NCBI GenBank assembly: GCA_026931725.1
Contig: JAIXLE010000096.1
Coordinates: 1 to 56,357 of the forward strand
Origin: Bacteroidales bacterium
GTDB taxonomy: Bacteria > Planctomycetota > Planctomycetia > Gemmatales > Gemmataceae
DNA length: 56,357 nucleotides
Reading direction: 5' to 3'
In this document: piece after piece, positions 41,749 through 50,491 of the stretch
Numbering within the stretch: the stretch's first letter is position 1
How the letters are laid out: each line of letters opens with the position of its first letter
Program-made: the position numbers and the translations under genes
Notes under the pieces: generated by a model
Databases searched by the model: none
What the model was told of the DNA's origin: nothing
What the model saw: the letters and a program-made list of their open reading frames with translations, nothing else

Positions 41749-43554
41749 ATGCCCGGTGATCCACTCCGGCACGTCCTGCCTGGCCAGAAGCTCGAAATCC
41801 CGGCGGCGGCCTACAACGCCTTCGCGGATGCGGCCCGTTTTGCGCGTGGCCGGATACACGAAACCGGTCGTGAGTCCGACCCGTATTTTCGACAGGCGGA
41901 CATTGTCCCGGTGCGGAACAATTCTGGCTTCGCACTGCCGCGTTTCGCCGTGATCGCGCTGGCGGAACCGATCATTGGACCTTGGGACAACCTCGCCGAG
42001 TTCCAGACACGCGTCGCTTTCGAGGGGATTGTCCCCGACGACCCGCCGGCATCCGGGCGGTTCGCGGTCCTGCTCGACCCGCTCGATGCCGGTGCCATCG
42101 GCCGGGGGATCGTCGCCGGTGTTACGCCGGTCAAGCTGTCCGTCGATCCCGACCGCTTGTACGAGTTCGCCGAGGTTGCGGGCGGCGGCACCAGTTCACT
42201 CCGCAACGCGCCGGCCGGTTCGGCACGGGTGCTGTGGCTCGAAGAGTCCGGTTCGTCCGAACGCTGGGCCATCGTGCGACTGGGTGACGGCGAGGAGCAT
42301 GTCCGTTTCCAGCTGACGACACCGCTACCCCGTTGCGGCTCGGCTGAGGCGAATCTGGTCCTCTTTCGTGAAGGGAGATGGTGCCCGGTCGAAGCGGCAA
42401 TCACGGTCCACGATTCGCTCGGCGTGGTCGGGGCGACGTTCGCCGGCGAGACATCCGGTTCCGGTGACGGTTGCGGTTGTCCCGGCATCGAGTCGGTGCC
42501 GGCGGGTACGTTCGGCGTCGCCAGGTATTTTGCCGACAGCCGCAAGTGGGAAGTCGTTGTCCTCGGTGAAGGGTGCTGTTCCTCGTCATCGAGTTCGTCG
42601 CATGGCCGATCGTCCAGCGGTGTCTCGTCCTCGGGCAACTCATCCAGTGGAACATCCTCGGGCGGTTCGTCCGGCAGCAGTTCAGGTCGTGCGTCCGATT
42701 CGAGTTCGTGGTCCGCGAGCCGCTCGTCGAGCCAATGGACCGGCAGCAGTTCCTCTTCGGGGTGGACTTCCGGCAGTTCCTCGAACCAGGAATCCAGTAG
42801 TGGCTTATCGGCCTGGTCCCAGGCGTCGAGCAGCAGTTCCTCTTCGAGCCAGGCTTCGAGTGGTTCGTCTGCCGGGGTCGGTTCATCCGGGGTCATTCGC
42901 TCCAGCAGCGGGCCTGGTGGACCCGGAACATCGTCGGGGTTGTGGTCTTCGTCCAGTGGGACACCGAGTGGACCCGGTAGCAGCGGCACCGGCTCGAGTG
43001 TGGACATCACGGAAACGGATGTCCGCTGTGAGGACGGCAAGTTGAATGTCTACAACCGCACCGTCACATTGCGGATCGACAACGGCGGACTCAGCCGCGA
43101 AGAAGGGACATGGTCGGTCCTGCATCAGGCGGGTTGCTGTTGCTGCGAGAATTGCGGCAGCAGTTCTTCGGGCAGCAGTGGTTCCCAGGTCGAATCGAGT
43201 TCCGGATCGGAATCGGGTTTGTCCGCAACGCAACTGTCCTCCGGGATCGAACCATCCTCTTCGATCCCGACTTCGCCACCGCCCGGTGGTTCGGATGCGA
43301 CATCGGGCACACCCCCCGTGCCGTTGTCCTCGTGGATCGAACCACCCCAGCCTTCGTCCAGTGACGGCGGACGTGTCCCACCATCGGGTAGCGATTGGTG
43401 GTCGGGTCATTCCAGGTGGGCCTGCAGTTCATCAAGCGACAGTGGCGGGTTATCGTCATCGAGCAGTAGCAACTGGCTGCCGCCGTCGGATGCGTCCAGC
43501 TGGTCCAGTAGCTGGATCGAAGCCCCACCCCTGAGCAGCTATTTCCTCGAGTAA
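41749..43554 (+). CDS. Ser-rich phage structural protein (tail tip or fibre candidate)
   Basis: 601 residues from ATG 41749. Residues 1-280 are an ordinary globular part (LRHVLPGQKLEIPAAAYNAF, DPLDAGAIGRGIVAGVTPVK). From about 281 the protein becomes extremely Ser-rich, in blocks such as SSGNSSSGTSSGGSSGSSSG, mixed with Trp, Gly and Pro. A short beta insert (VRCEDGKLNVYNRTVTLRID) and a Cys cluster (CCCCEN) divide the Ser-rich part near 430-470. It continues to the end (PPLSSYFLE). A glycosyltransferase gene follows after 11 bp. The Ser blocks are obvious candidates for O-glycosylation and for a flexible, host-contacting stalk; the RHS protein at 50492 has similar blocks. Confidence 0.75.
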   Translation: MPGDPLRHVLPGQKLEIPAAAYNAFADAARFARGRIHETGRESDPYFRQADIVPVRNNSGFALPRFAVIALAEPIIGPWDNLAEFQTRVAFEGIVPDDPPASGRFAVLLDPLDAGAIGRGIVAGVTPVKLSVDPDRLYEFAEVAGGGTSSLRNAPAGSARVLWLEESGSSERWAIVRLGDGEEHVRFQLTTPLPRCGSAEANLVLFREGRWCPVEAAITVHDSLGVVGATFAGETSGSGDGCGCPGIESVPAGTFGVARYFADSRKWEVVVLGEGCCSSSSSSSHGRSSSGVSSSGNSSSGTSSGGSSGSSSGRASDSSSWSASRSSSQWTGSSSSSGWTSGSSSNQESSSGLSAWSQASSSSSSSSQASSGSSAGVGSSGVIRSSSGPGGPGTSSGLWSSSSGTPSGPGSSGTGSSVDITETDVRCEDGKLNVYNRTVTLRIDNGGLSREEGTWSVLHQAGCCCCENCGSSSSGSSGSQVESSSGSESGLSATQLSSGIEPSSSIPTSPPPGGSDATSGTPPVPLSSWIEPPQPSSSDGGRVPPSGSDWWSGHSRWACSSSSDSGGLSSSSSSNWLPPSDASSWSSSWIEAPPLSSYFLE

Positions 43555-43565
43555 CCGGAGGTGTT

Positions 43566-44618
43566 ATGCGTGTTTTTTTGATCGGCTACCCTGGCGAAAT
43601 GGGCGGAGCCAACACGGAAGCCTGGCACACCGTCAAGCTCTGGCGGCGAGCCGGGTTCGATGTCCACCTCATCCCGACCTGGGGCTTTGACAACCGCTGG
43701 AAATTGCGTCTGGATGCCCTCGGTTGCGTCACCCATGTCACACGTCCGGAGAATCTGGAGCGTGTCCCCGGCTTGCCCGGTTCGCCGGTGGTCGGCTTCT
43801 GCAACGGTGAATTTCTGACACACCTCCATCGCTTCCGGGCGTTGGGCTGCCCGCTCGTCTGGGCCAACTGCATGACCTTCCTCTTCGACCACGAGAAGAA
43901 GGCGTTCACCGATTATGGACCCGCCGATGCGTTCGTCTTCCAGTCCGAATTCCAGCGGCAACAGCTCGAACCGCAACTGGCCCCGCTCGGCTACGACACG
44001 ACGATCGGACATCTCATTCGCGGTGCGTTTGACCTCGGCGAGTGGGAGTTTCGGCCCCGGCCGCATGCCGCCAATGAACCGTTCGTCGTCGGCCGTGTGG
44101 CCCGACCCGACGCCGACAAATGGTCGTCGAACACCTGGCGAATCTACGACCGCATCGCTTACCGCCACCGACAGTCGGTGGTGATGGGCGTCGATGAACG
44201 GACGCTGGCCAAGCTCGGCTCGCCACCGCCGTGGGCCAGCATTTTACGACCGATGGCGATCCCCACGTCGCAATACTTCGGCCTGTTGCACTGTCTGTTG
44301 CCCGTGAATGGTGGTGCCCGCGAGAACTGGCCGCGTGCCGGACTCGAGGCGATGGCGGCGGGTGTGCCGGTCGTGGCCCAGAACGACTGGGGCTGGAAGG
44401 AGATGATCGACCACGGTGTGACCGGTTTCCTCGGTTCGTGTGATGAGGAACTGGCCCACTACGCCGCGACACTGGCTTACGACGAAGACTTGCGACAGAA
44501 GATGATCGCCGCCGCCCGCGAGAAACTAGTGCGCGAGTTGGCCAACCCGGAGGTGCTCGCCGCCGCCTGGGTGAAACTGTTCGAGACCGTCACCCTCTGC
44601 CAAAAGGTTGCCGCCTGA
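43566..44618 (+). CDS. Family 4-type glycosyltransferase (GT-B)
   Basis: 350 residues from ATG 43566, with GGAGG upstream. The start MRVFLIGYPGEMGGANTEAW contains the nucleotide-sugar-fold Gly-rich loop, and the C-terminal half has RENWPRAGLEAMAAGVPVVA (the E-x7-E-like region) and HGVTGFLGSCDEE. It should transfer a sugar from a nucleotide donor, probably in the cytoplasm (no signal or membrane helix). It is related to the minus-strand protein at 49175-50218. It is likely co-transcribed with the Ser-rich gene. An IS66 element has inserted at its stop codon; the 8-bp duplication preserves the TGA. Confidence 0.85.
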   Translation: MRVFLIGYPGEMGGANTEAWHTVKLWRRAGFDVHLIPTWGFDNRWKLRLDALGCVTHVTRPENLERVPGLPGSPVVGFCNGEFLTHLHRFRALGCPLVWANCMTFLFDHEKKAFTDYGPADAFVFQSEFQRQQLEPQLAPLGYDTTIGHLIRGAFDLGEWEFRPRPHAANEPFVVGRVARPDADKWSSNTWRIYDRIAYRHRQSVVMGVDERTLAKLGSPPPWASILRPMAIPTSQYFGLLHCLLPVNGGARENWPRAGLEAMAAGVPVVAQNDWGWKEMIDHGVTGFLGSCDEELAHYAATLAYDEDLRQKMIAAAREKLVRELANPEVLAAAWVKLFETVTLCQKVAA

Positions 44619-46086
44619 GTAACCGTTCACGCCCTTTCGGGCAGTAGTGACGGGTTCTGGCCGGAGACGGCCTGCACCAGGAAATCGAGGACACCAAGCC
44701 CCTGCTGTCGACAGGATGCCACCACCGTCAGCATCCGTTCCACAAACCGGCTGCCCCGTTCGCTGTCTGTCCCAAAACTCGTCTTCCGCCAGCACACCGC
44801 GTGACGCACCGCCCGCTCGGCCGCGTTGTTCGTCGGTTCGACCCCGTCCCGACACGCGAACGTCCAGAACGACTCCTCTACCCCCAGGAGTTCCCGACAC
44901 ACCCCGGCCGTTTTCGGACACGAACACGCGACACCCCGCGCGAGCAGGGTCTTCACCCTCGCTCGCAGCCGCGACTGGTGTGTCTGCCAGAACCACTGTC
45001 GAGTTCGCGTCCCGTCCCGCACTTTTTGCCAGTGCGTGAACAGGATGTCGGATTGGGACAACAACGCGGTCCCAATCTCGCTTCCCGCATTCTTCCGATC
45101 GATCATCGCCTGAAAGTCCCGCCGCAGGTGGGCCCAACAGACCTGCCGGCGTGTCCCAGCCAAGTGGGTGTACACTCCGTACCGGTCGGTGGTGAGCACC
45201 CCCGGAGTTGGTCCGACCAGGGAGTCGAAGGCGGCCCGATTGCGGCCGGGACGAATCAGGAAGACCGTCAGGACAGCGGTCACCGCCACCCACAGCCACG
45301 CCTTCTTCTTCCCTTGCTTCCAGCCCGTTTCGTCGACGTTTGCGTCCTGACCCCGGGTTTGGGTCAGGACATCGGCGTGGATCGGGGCCAATGCCCGGCT
45401 GACAGTCTGCTCCAGTTTGCTCACGGTCCCAAGCGACATCGGCAGGTCGCACACGTCGTCGAGCAGCGTGCGAATGGCCCGCTTGCTCAGCCGGCCGACC
45501 CCGCTCAGGTAGGCCACCGTCGCGGTCAGTTTGGGACCATACCCGCTGATCGTTTGGGACACGGGGACGGCGATCGTCGGGGTGTGACATTGGGGACAGG
45601 TCAGCGTATGGCGGCGGTGGTGAACCACGTGTCGCAACTGGACCGGCAGGTCGAGCACCTGGTCGACAGTTGGGTCCGGGTCCTCACCGGCGAGAGGCGT
45701 GGCACAGTGACGGCAGTGGGTCGGCTTGTGGTCGATGATCTCATCGGGCGGAAGGATCACCTGCGTGTGTTTCGTGTGGCCGGGCTGGCCGCCCCGCTTC
45801 TTGCCAGACGGTGTTTGGGGCGGGGCTGGCTTCACCTGTGGGCCATCGGATGAGGGCGGTTTGGACGAATTCGACGAATTCTGACCGAGCCGGGCTTCGA
45901 GTTCGGCGACGCGGGTCTGGAGGATGGCGACCTGGGCGGCAATGGTTTCGAGTGAGCGGATGTACGCCTGCACGGCCGGCGGCAGGGCGGCGAACAGGGT
46001 GTCGGGGAGTGGCGGTGGAGACATCATACTGTCAGATGGAGTACGAGCTACGAACCGAACCGGCTATCCCCCCTGTGAACGGTTAC
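44619..46086 (-). mobile_element. IS66-family insertion sequence, complete, 1468 bp
   Basis: Perfect 12-bp inverted ends GTAACCGTTCAC (44619-44630) and GTGAACGGTTAC (46075-46086). An 8-bp target duplication CCGCCTGA flanks it (44611-44618, 46087-46094), as expected for IS66. It carries only the transposase gene, without the small accessory ORFs of the classical IS66, so it belongs to the shorter ISBst12-like group. Confidence 0.95.
44627..46027 (-). CDS. IS66-family transposase
   Basis: 466 residues from ATG 46027 (minus). The N-terminal coiled coil (IAAQVAILQTRVAELEARLG) precedes LGQNSSNSSKPPSSD, the IS66 hallmark. A zinc motif (CRHCATPLAGEDPDPTVDQV with CPQC later) follows. Catalytic residues: Asp in ANVDETGW, Asp in LTTDRYGVY, Glu in TNNAAERAVR. 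It appears intact and should be able to move the element. Confidence 0.95.
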   Translation of the reverse strand: MMSPPPLPDTLFAALPPAVQAYIRSLETIAAQVAILQTRVAELEARLGQNSSNSSKPPSSDGPQVKPAPPQTPSGKKRGGQPGHTKHTQVILPPDEIIDHKPTHCRHCATPLAGEDPDPTVDQVLDLPVQLRHVVHHRRHTLTCPQCHTPTIAVPVSQTISGYGPKLTATVAYLSGVGRLSKRAIRTLLDDVCDLPMSLGTVSKLEQTVSRALAPIHADVLTQTRGQDANVDETGWKQGKKKAWLWVAVTAVLTVFLIRPGRNRAAFDSLVGPTPGVLTTDRYGVYTHLAGTRRQVCWAHLRRDFQAMIDRKNAGSEIGTALLSQSDILFTHWQKVRDGTRTRQWFWQTHQSRLRARVKTLLARGVACSCPKTAGVCRELLGVEESFWTFACRDGVEPTNNAAERAVRHAVCWRKTSFGTDSERGSRFVERMLTVVASCRQQGLGVLDFLVQAVSGQNPSLLPERA

Positions 46087-46394
46087 CCGCCTGAAGCGAT
46101 CCGTTCACCGTTGACGCGGTCGTGACTGAAACCGGATGGGAAAACGAAAACGTCTGGGAGCCGAGGGAATGAATTTCGCGATCCCGTATGGAGGCAGTCG
46201 GAGGATCGATTTCGCAACTCGTTATCGAACCACGCGTTGCAATATCCTTCTACAAAGAGGAATGTTCTCTGCATCAACCGTGAACGGACCTTTTGCATGA
46301 AGATCGCATGCGGAATATCTTGACTCTCGTTCACGGTTCGGGCAACAATCACCAGCATACGTTGATTGATTAAAGCATTAACTATAGGACGTGG
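46087..46394. other. Intergenic, possible promoter near the 3' end
   Basis: No ORF of note. The last 60 bp are AT-rich (TTGATTGATTAAAGCATTA) just before the ATG at 46395, which may be a promoter; no ribosome site is strong (AGGACG). This region was joined to the end of the upstream glycosyltransferase before the IS66 insertion. Confidence 0.4.
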
Positions 46395-47534
46395 ATGAAT
46401 ATTTCGGATTGGAAATGGGCGGTCGCGGTCACGACCGCACCCAGACCTCAATCGACTCTGGAACGGACGCTGGCCAGTTGCGCGGCGACGGGATTTCCCG
46501 AGCCACTGCTCGTCCGCGACACAACCAATGCGGGTTCCTGGCCGACCTGGTTTTCCGCGCTGAAGCAACTGCTCGAAGCACATCCGGATGCGACCGCGTA
46601 TCTCATTATTCAGGATGATGTTCTCTTTTGCCGGAACCTGCGTTCGTATCTGGAACAGACAGTGTGGCCATCCGAAACGACGGCCCTCTGTTCCCCGTTC
46701 TGCCCTGCCGCCTATCAAAACCCGGTACCCGGCTGGCATCGCGAGAATCACGGCTGGTCACTGGTCGCGGCCCTGTGCTGGGCCATCCCACCCGCAGCGG
46801 CCCGGCGGATGGTCGCGGAATTGTCGAGCATCCATTCGTTCCGTCAGGTCGATGCCATCGTCGGTCGCTGGGCCCAGGCCGCCGGCCTGGACTGCTGGTA
46901 TCACACGCCCAGCCTGGCCCAGCATATCGGACTGAAGAATTCGGCCCTGGGCGATAACTCGGTCAACGATCTCCGTCAGGCCGGCGACTTCGTCGGTGAA
47001 TCGTATTCCGCCACGGCTCATCTTCATACCGCCTGGACTCTCGGACCCACGCTCGCCGGCCATTTGCGACATCTGTTGCGTCCAGAATTGCGGACGCTCG
47101 AATGCGGTTCCGGCCTGTCGACGCGACTCTTCGTGGCGGCCGGTTGCGATCATCTGGCCCTGGAACATGACCAGCGATTCGCGGCCCCTCTGCCCCCGGT
47201 TCATCTCTGCCCGTTAATCGGCAACCCGCCCTGGTATGACTGGAAACCCCAGGGTCCGTTCGACCTGGTTCTCATCGACGGCCCTCCGGCGAATTGTGGT
47301 GGACGCACGGGGATTCTGCCGTTCATTCGGGAACTTTCCCACTCACGCACGATCTTTGTTTGCGACGATACCGAGCGACCGGACGATGCCGAGTTGGCGG
47401 ACACCATTGCCCGGCAGCTGGACCTGACCCAGATTCTGATTGCCCCCACGGAACCGGCGGACCTCGGTCGTCAGGGGCGGATTCTCGTGCCGTCCGATCG
47501 GGTTTGGGACCGATTGCTTGCGGAGACTCCATGA
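46395..47534 (+). CDS. Glycosyltransferase-like / SAM methyltransferase fusion
   Basis: 379 residues from ATG 46395. The first 210 residues look like a GT-A-type glycosyltransferase: VAVTTAPRPQSTLERTLASC, LIIQDDVLFCRNL (a DxD-like DDV) and SWSLVAALCWAIPP-like region. Residues 225-379 form a class I methyltransferase: LRTLECGSGLSTRLFVAAGC (SAM loop), FDLVLIDGPPANCGG and ILPFIRELSHSRTIFVCDD. A sugar could be transferred and then methylated by one chain. The stop overlaps the next ATG by 4 bp. Confidence 0.75.
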   Translation: MNISDWKWAVAVTTAPRPQSTLERTLASCAATGFPEPLLVRDTTNAGSWPTWFSALKQLLEAHPDATAYLIIQDDVLFCRNLRSYLEQTVWPSETTALCSPFCPAAYQNPVPGWHRENHGWSLVAALCWAIPPAAARRMVAELSSIHSFRQVDAIVGRWAQAAGLDCWYHTPSLAQHIGLKNSALGDNSVNDLRQAGDFVGESYSATAHLHTAWTLGPTLAGHLRHLLRPELRTLECGSGLSTRLFVAAGCDHLALEHDQRFAAPLPPVHLCPLIGNPPWYDWKPQGPFDLVLIDGPPANCGGRTGILPFIRELSHSRTIFVCDDTERPDDAELADTIARQLDLTQILIAPTEPADLGRQGRILVPSDRVWDRLLAETP

Positions 47535-49171
47535 AACTCGCCGCCCTCTGTTGTACATTCCATCGTCCGCACCTGCTCGGCCATCTGATCGAATCGTTTT
47601 TGCGACAGGATTATCCACGGACGCACCGGGAACTCATCATTCTGGATGATGCCGGTCAGTACGACAACCAGGCCGGTGACGGCTGGCGACTCATCTCCGT
47701 ACCAGCCCGTTTTCGGACACTCGGCGAGAAACGCAACGCCTGTGCCGCACTCGCTTCACCGGATACGGAAGGTTTTTTAATCGCGGACGATGACGACATT
47801 TATTGGCCGCACTGGTTCTCGGCCCACGCACGAGCCCTGAAGCAGTCCGAGTGGTCGCGGCCGTCGCTGGTGCTGCTCGCTCACGGCGACGGACTGAAGG
47901 AACGCGACACCGGTGGACTCTACCACGCGAGCTGGGCGTTCCGTCGCACCGCCTTCGATCGCATTCGTGGCTACGCAGCCCTCAATAACGGCGAGGATCA
48001 GGATTTGGCCCGACGGCTGATGGAAGCGAACGCCACAATCTGTGATCCGTGCGCGTTCGTGCCGCCGTTCTTTTACTGTCGAGTCGACACCGGCAGCTAT
48101 CACCTGAGCTACCTCGACGATGCCGGCTACCGCGACCTGGCTCGCAAGCCCACCCGTGGCAAGCACACGCTTCAGCCCGGCTGGCCCCAGGATTTCACGA
48201 AGCTGCCGGTGGTCAAGCGGTTCACGGCCGCCCCGCCCGTCTCGCACCGCGACGGCACGATGCCGGTCGAGTTGATCGGCCCGATCACCACACCCGGCCA
48301 CGACGGCCCGACCCACGGAATGTACACACTGCAGAAGGAACTCCGCAAGCGGATCGCCGACGGGCTCGATTGGCTCACAATCAAGCCATTACCCGCGAGC
48401 GAAGGTGCATTGCCGTGGTTCTGGCACTGGGACGACCGGCGCTACGCCAACTGGTGGGATTCGCAAGGAAGGCCGTTCGTGCAAGGCCCGAACCTGCTCT
48501 TCACCGACTCGAACCGACCGCGTATCGATACCGACGAACGCGCGTTGCTGGATGCCGCGAATTGCCGGGCGATGTTCTGCCATTCGGACTGGTACTCGGA
48601 ATTGATCGCAGCAAACCGCGGTACGGCAAACACATCGCCGATCCACACCTGGCCGTACCCCATCGACCCGTGGCCGGGCGAGCCGTTGCCCGACCAGTAC
48701 GACCTGCTCATCTATGCGAAGAACGGCCACCGTCCCGGCCTGCTCGAACACCTGTGCGAGGTCTTTCCCCGACACGTTGTGCTGCACTACGGCCAGTACC
48801 GGCGGGAGCAACTATTCGAGGCCGCCCGCCGTTCACGAGCCTGCGCCTACCTGGCCGACGACGACCACGGCCCGCTCGCCTTGCAGGAGATTCTGTTGGC
48901 AGGGTGCCCCGTGGTCGGCATCCGCACCGGGACACCGTTCGTCCGCGACGGCATCACCGGGGCAATGGTCGAACGGTTGCCGCCGGGTAAAGAGTGCATC
49001 AGGAACGACACGGAGAAAAAGACGCTGACGTTGTACCTCGAGGCCGTGCGGCAAGCCCAGACGATGGACCGGCGTGTGATCCGCGAAGAAGCTGCGAAAC
49101 GATTCGCTCCCCGGCACATCACGGATACAATCCTGACCGTGTTACAAGCCGCGCGAATTGTGGCGCGGTAA
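47531..49171 (+). CDS. Two-domain glycosyltransferase (GT2 plus GT-B-like)
   Basis: 546 residues from ATG 47531. Residues 1-220 are a family 2 enzyme: LAALCCTFHRPHLLGHLIES, ELIILDDAGQYDN, FLIADDDDIYWPHWF (metal-binding DDDD), and NNGEDQDLARRLMEA. A second part (250-540) reads like a GT-B domain: VELIGPITTPGHDGPTHGMY, FCHSDWYSELIAANRG, ACAYLADDDHGPLALQEILL and GCPVVGIRTGTPFVRDGITG. Two active sites on one chain suggest a disaccharide or a processive glycan. Cytoplasmic. The gene converges with the minus-strand glycosyltransferase, leaving only 3 bp between the stops. Confidence 0.82.
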   Translation: MKLAALCCTFHRPHLLGHLIESFLRQDYPRTHRELIILDDAGQYDNQAGDGWRLISVPARFRTLGEKRNACAALASPDTEGFLIADDDDIYWPHWFSAHARALKQSEWSRPSLVLLAHGDGLKERDTGGLYHASWAFRRTAFDRIRGYAALNNGEDQDLARRLMEANATICDPCAFVPPFFYCRVDTGSYHLSYLDDAGYRDLARKPTRGKHTLQPGWPQDFTKLPVVKRFTAAPPVSHRDGTMPVELIGPITTPGHDGPTHGMYTLQKELRKRIADGLDWLTIKPLPASEGALPWFWHWDDRRYANWWDSQGRPFVQGPNLLFTDSNRPRIDTDERALLDAANCRAMFCHSDWYSELIAANRGTANTSPIHTWPYPIDPWPGEPLPDQYDLLIYAKNGHRPGLLEHLCEVFPRHVVLHYGQYRREQLFEAARRSRACAYLADDDHGPLALQEILLAGCPVVGIRTGTPFVRDGITGAMVERLPPGKECIRNDTEKKTLTLYLEAVRQAQTMDRRVIREEAAKRFAPRHITDTILTVLQAARIVAR

Positions 49172-49174
49172 CGG

Positions 49175-50218
49175 CTACGTTGCCGGACAGCCCCGGCCGC
49201 CGGCAATCCGCGCGAACACCTGTTCCCAGGACCGCATCGCCGCCTCCAGACCCCAGGTTCGCTCAAGCCGGACGCGGGCGGCATGACGCATCCGGTCCCG
49301 CTCGTCGCGCTCGAAGGCGCACCGCGATGCCTTGTAAACGAACTCGCGGTCATCACCGCAGAGCCAGCCCGTCACCCCGTCCTCAACCTGCACCTGCCAG
49401 CCGCCGCGACGATCAACCACCAGAACCGAACCCGATGCCATCGCCTCGAACCCCACTCGCGGCAGGTTCTCGAAAGTGTCGGTCGTCATGATGATTGCCT
49501 CGCACGCGGCGTAAAACGCCTGCTGCGTCATGCCTCCTTCAGGCAACGCCCGGATATACGAGTCGGGCTGCTTCCCCACCTTGGCCGCCACGCGGTCGTT
49601 CCAGCCCACAATCCAGCCTTCCTTGAGGACCGGGGCCGTCATCGTCTCGTAAATCCAGAGTTGACGGGAATGAAACTTGTCCGCATCGGCCCGCGAGATG
49701 CGACCGAAGCGAAACGTGTCGTCGGGGCGAGTCGCGTGGAACGGAAAATCCTCCGCATGAAAGTACGGTGTGAACAGCAGACCCTGGAACGGCCGCTCGG
49801 CCTGGAGTCGTGGACCGATACGCTCGTGTGCATGCCCGGTCTGGTACAGGTGGAAGTCGATCATCCCCTCGGCGTGCATCCGCACTTCCTGGTCGAAATT
49901 CCAGGTCATGCAGTTGACCCAGGTTGTGGTGCGGGCATATTGGTGAATCTCCGGCAGGTTGGCCAGGTACTCGCCGTTGCAAAAGGAGATGCAGTCCAGG
50001 CCGTCGAGCGACTTCCAGTCACGCGAGGTGTGGTAAACCACTCCGCGTTCTTCCAGACGCAGCGATCGCAAATGGTCGTCGATCGGCCCGGTGTGGCAGA
50101 TGTGAACCGTGATTCCCATCGCCTGCCAGCAGCGGATCTGATGGTCGAGTTCGGTGTCCGCGCCACCGACCCGACTGGGATGGCCAATCACACAAAGAGC
50201 ATCGAGCGTTCGTGGCAT
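49175..50218 (-). CDS. Family 4-type glycosyltransferase, paralogue of the gene at 43566
   Basis: 347 residues from ATG 50218 (minus), chosen because MPRTLDALCVIGHPSRVGGA aligns with the start of the 350-residue enzyme at 43566; an earlier ATG (50332) adds 38 unlikely residues. Shared features: the GGADTE loop, CISFCNGEYLANL against GFCNGEFLTHL, TTTWVNCMTWNFDQE against VWANCMTFLFDHE, and VGFEAMASGSVLVVDRRGGW. It should transfer a sugar from a nucleotide donor. It is read against the other three enzymes, directly upstream and divergent from the RHS gene. Confidence 0.83.
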   Translation of the reverse strand: MPRTLDALCVIGHPSRVGGADTELDHQIRCWQAMGITVHICHTGPIDDHLRSLRLEERGVVYHTSRDWKSLDGLDCISFCNGEYLANLPEIHQYARTTTWVNCMTWNFDQEVRMHAEGMIDFHLYQTGHAHERIGPRLQAERPFQGLLFTPYFHAEDFPFHATRPDDTFRFGRISRADADKFHSRQLWIYETMTAPVLKEGWIVGWNDRVAAKVGKQPDSYIRALPEGGMTQQAFYAACEAIIMTTDTFENLPRVGFEAMASGSVLVVDRRGGWQVQVEDGVTGWLCGDDREFVYKASRCAFERDERDRMRHAARVRLERTWGLEAAMRSWEQVFARIAGGRGCPAT

Positions 50219-50398
50219 AACAATCCGTCCGGTAACGATCCGTGCCGCACTCCTGACCCGTGATTCGGCAGAATCCGGGTCGCGGCTCCGGAAATTCCGG
50301 TGACAATGCAGCCCGGCTGGAAACTCACTCATATCCTCTCGACAATTTACGGATACCGGGGAATATCGATCCGGAGATCCAGAATCTCACGAAATGTT

Positions 50399-50427
50399 TT
50401 GACGGCGGTCGGACGGATTTGCTAGCC
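50399..50427 (+). promoter_or_regulatory. Sigma-70-like promoter of the Ser-rich RHS gene
   Basis: TTGACG (50399-50404) and CTAGCC (50422-50427) with 17 bp between, 65 bp upstream of the ATG at 50492. The -35 box is good and the -10 box weak. Confidence 0.45.
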
Positions 50428-50491
50428 TGAACCCGGATCGATCTGGCACGGCACGCCATCGCGTTCGCGTTGCCGATGGGAAAACGTAATC

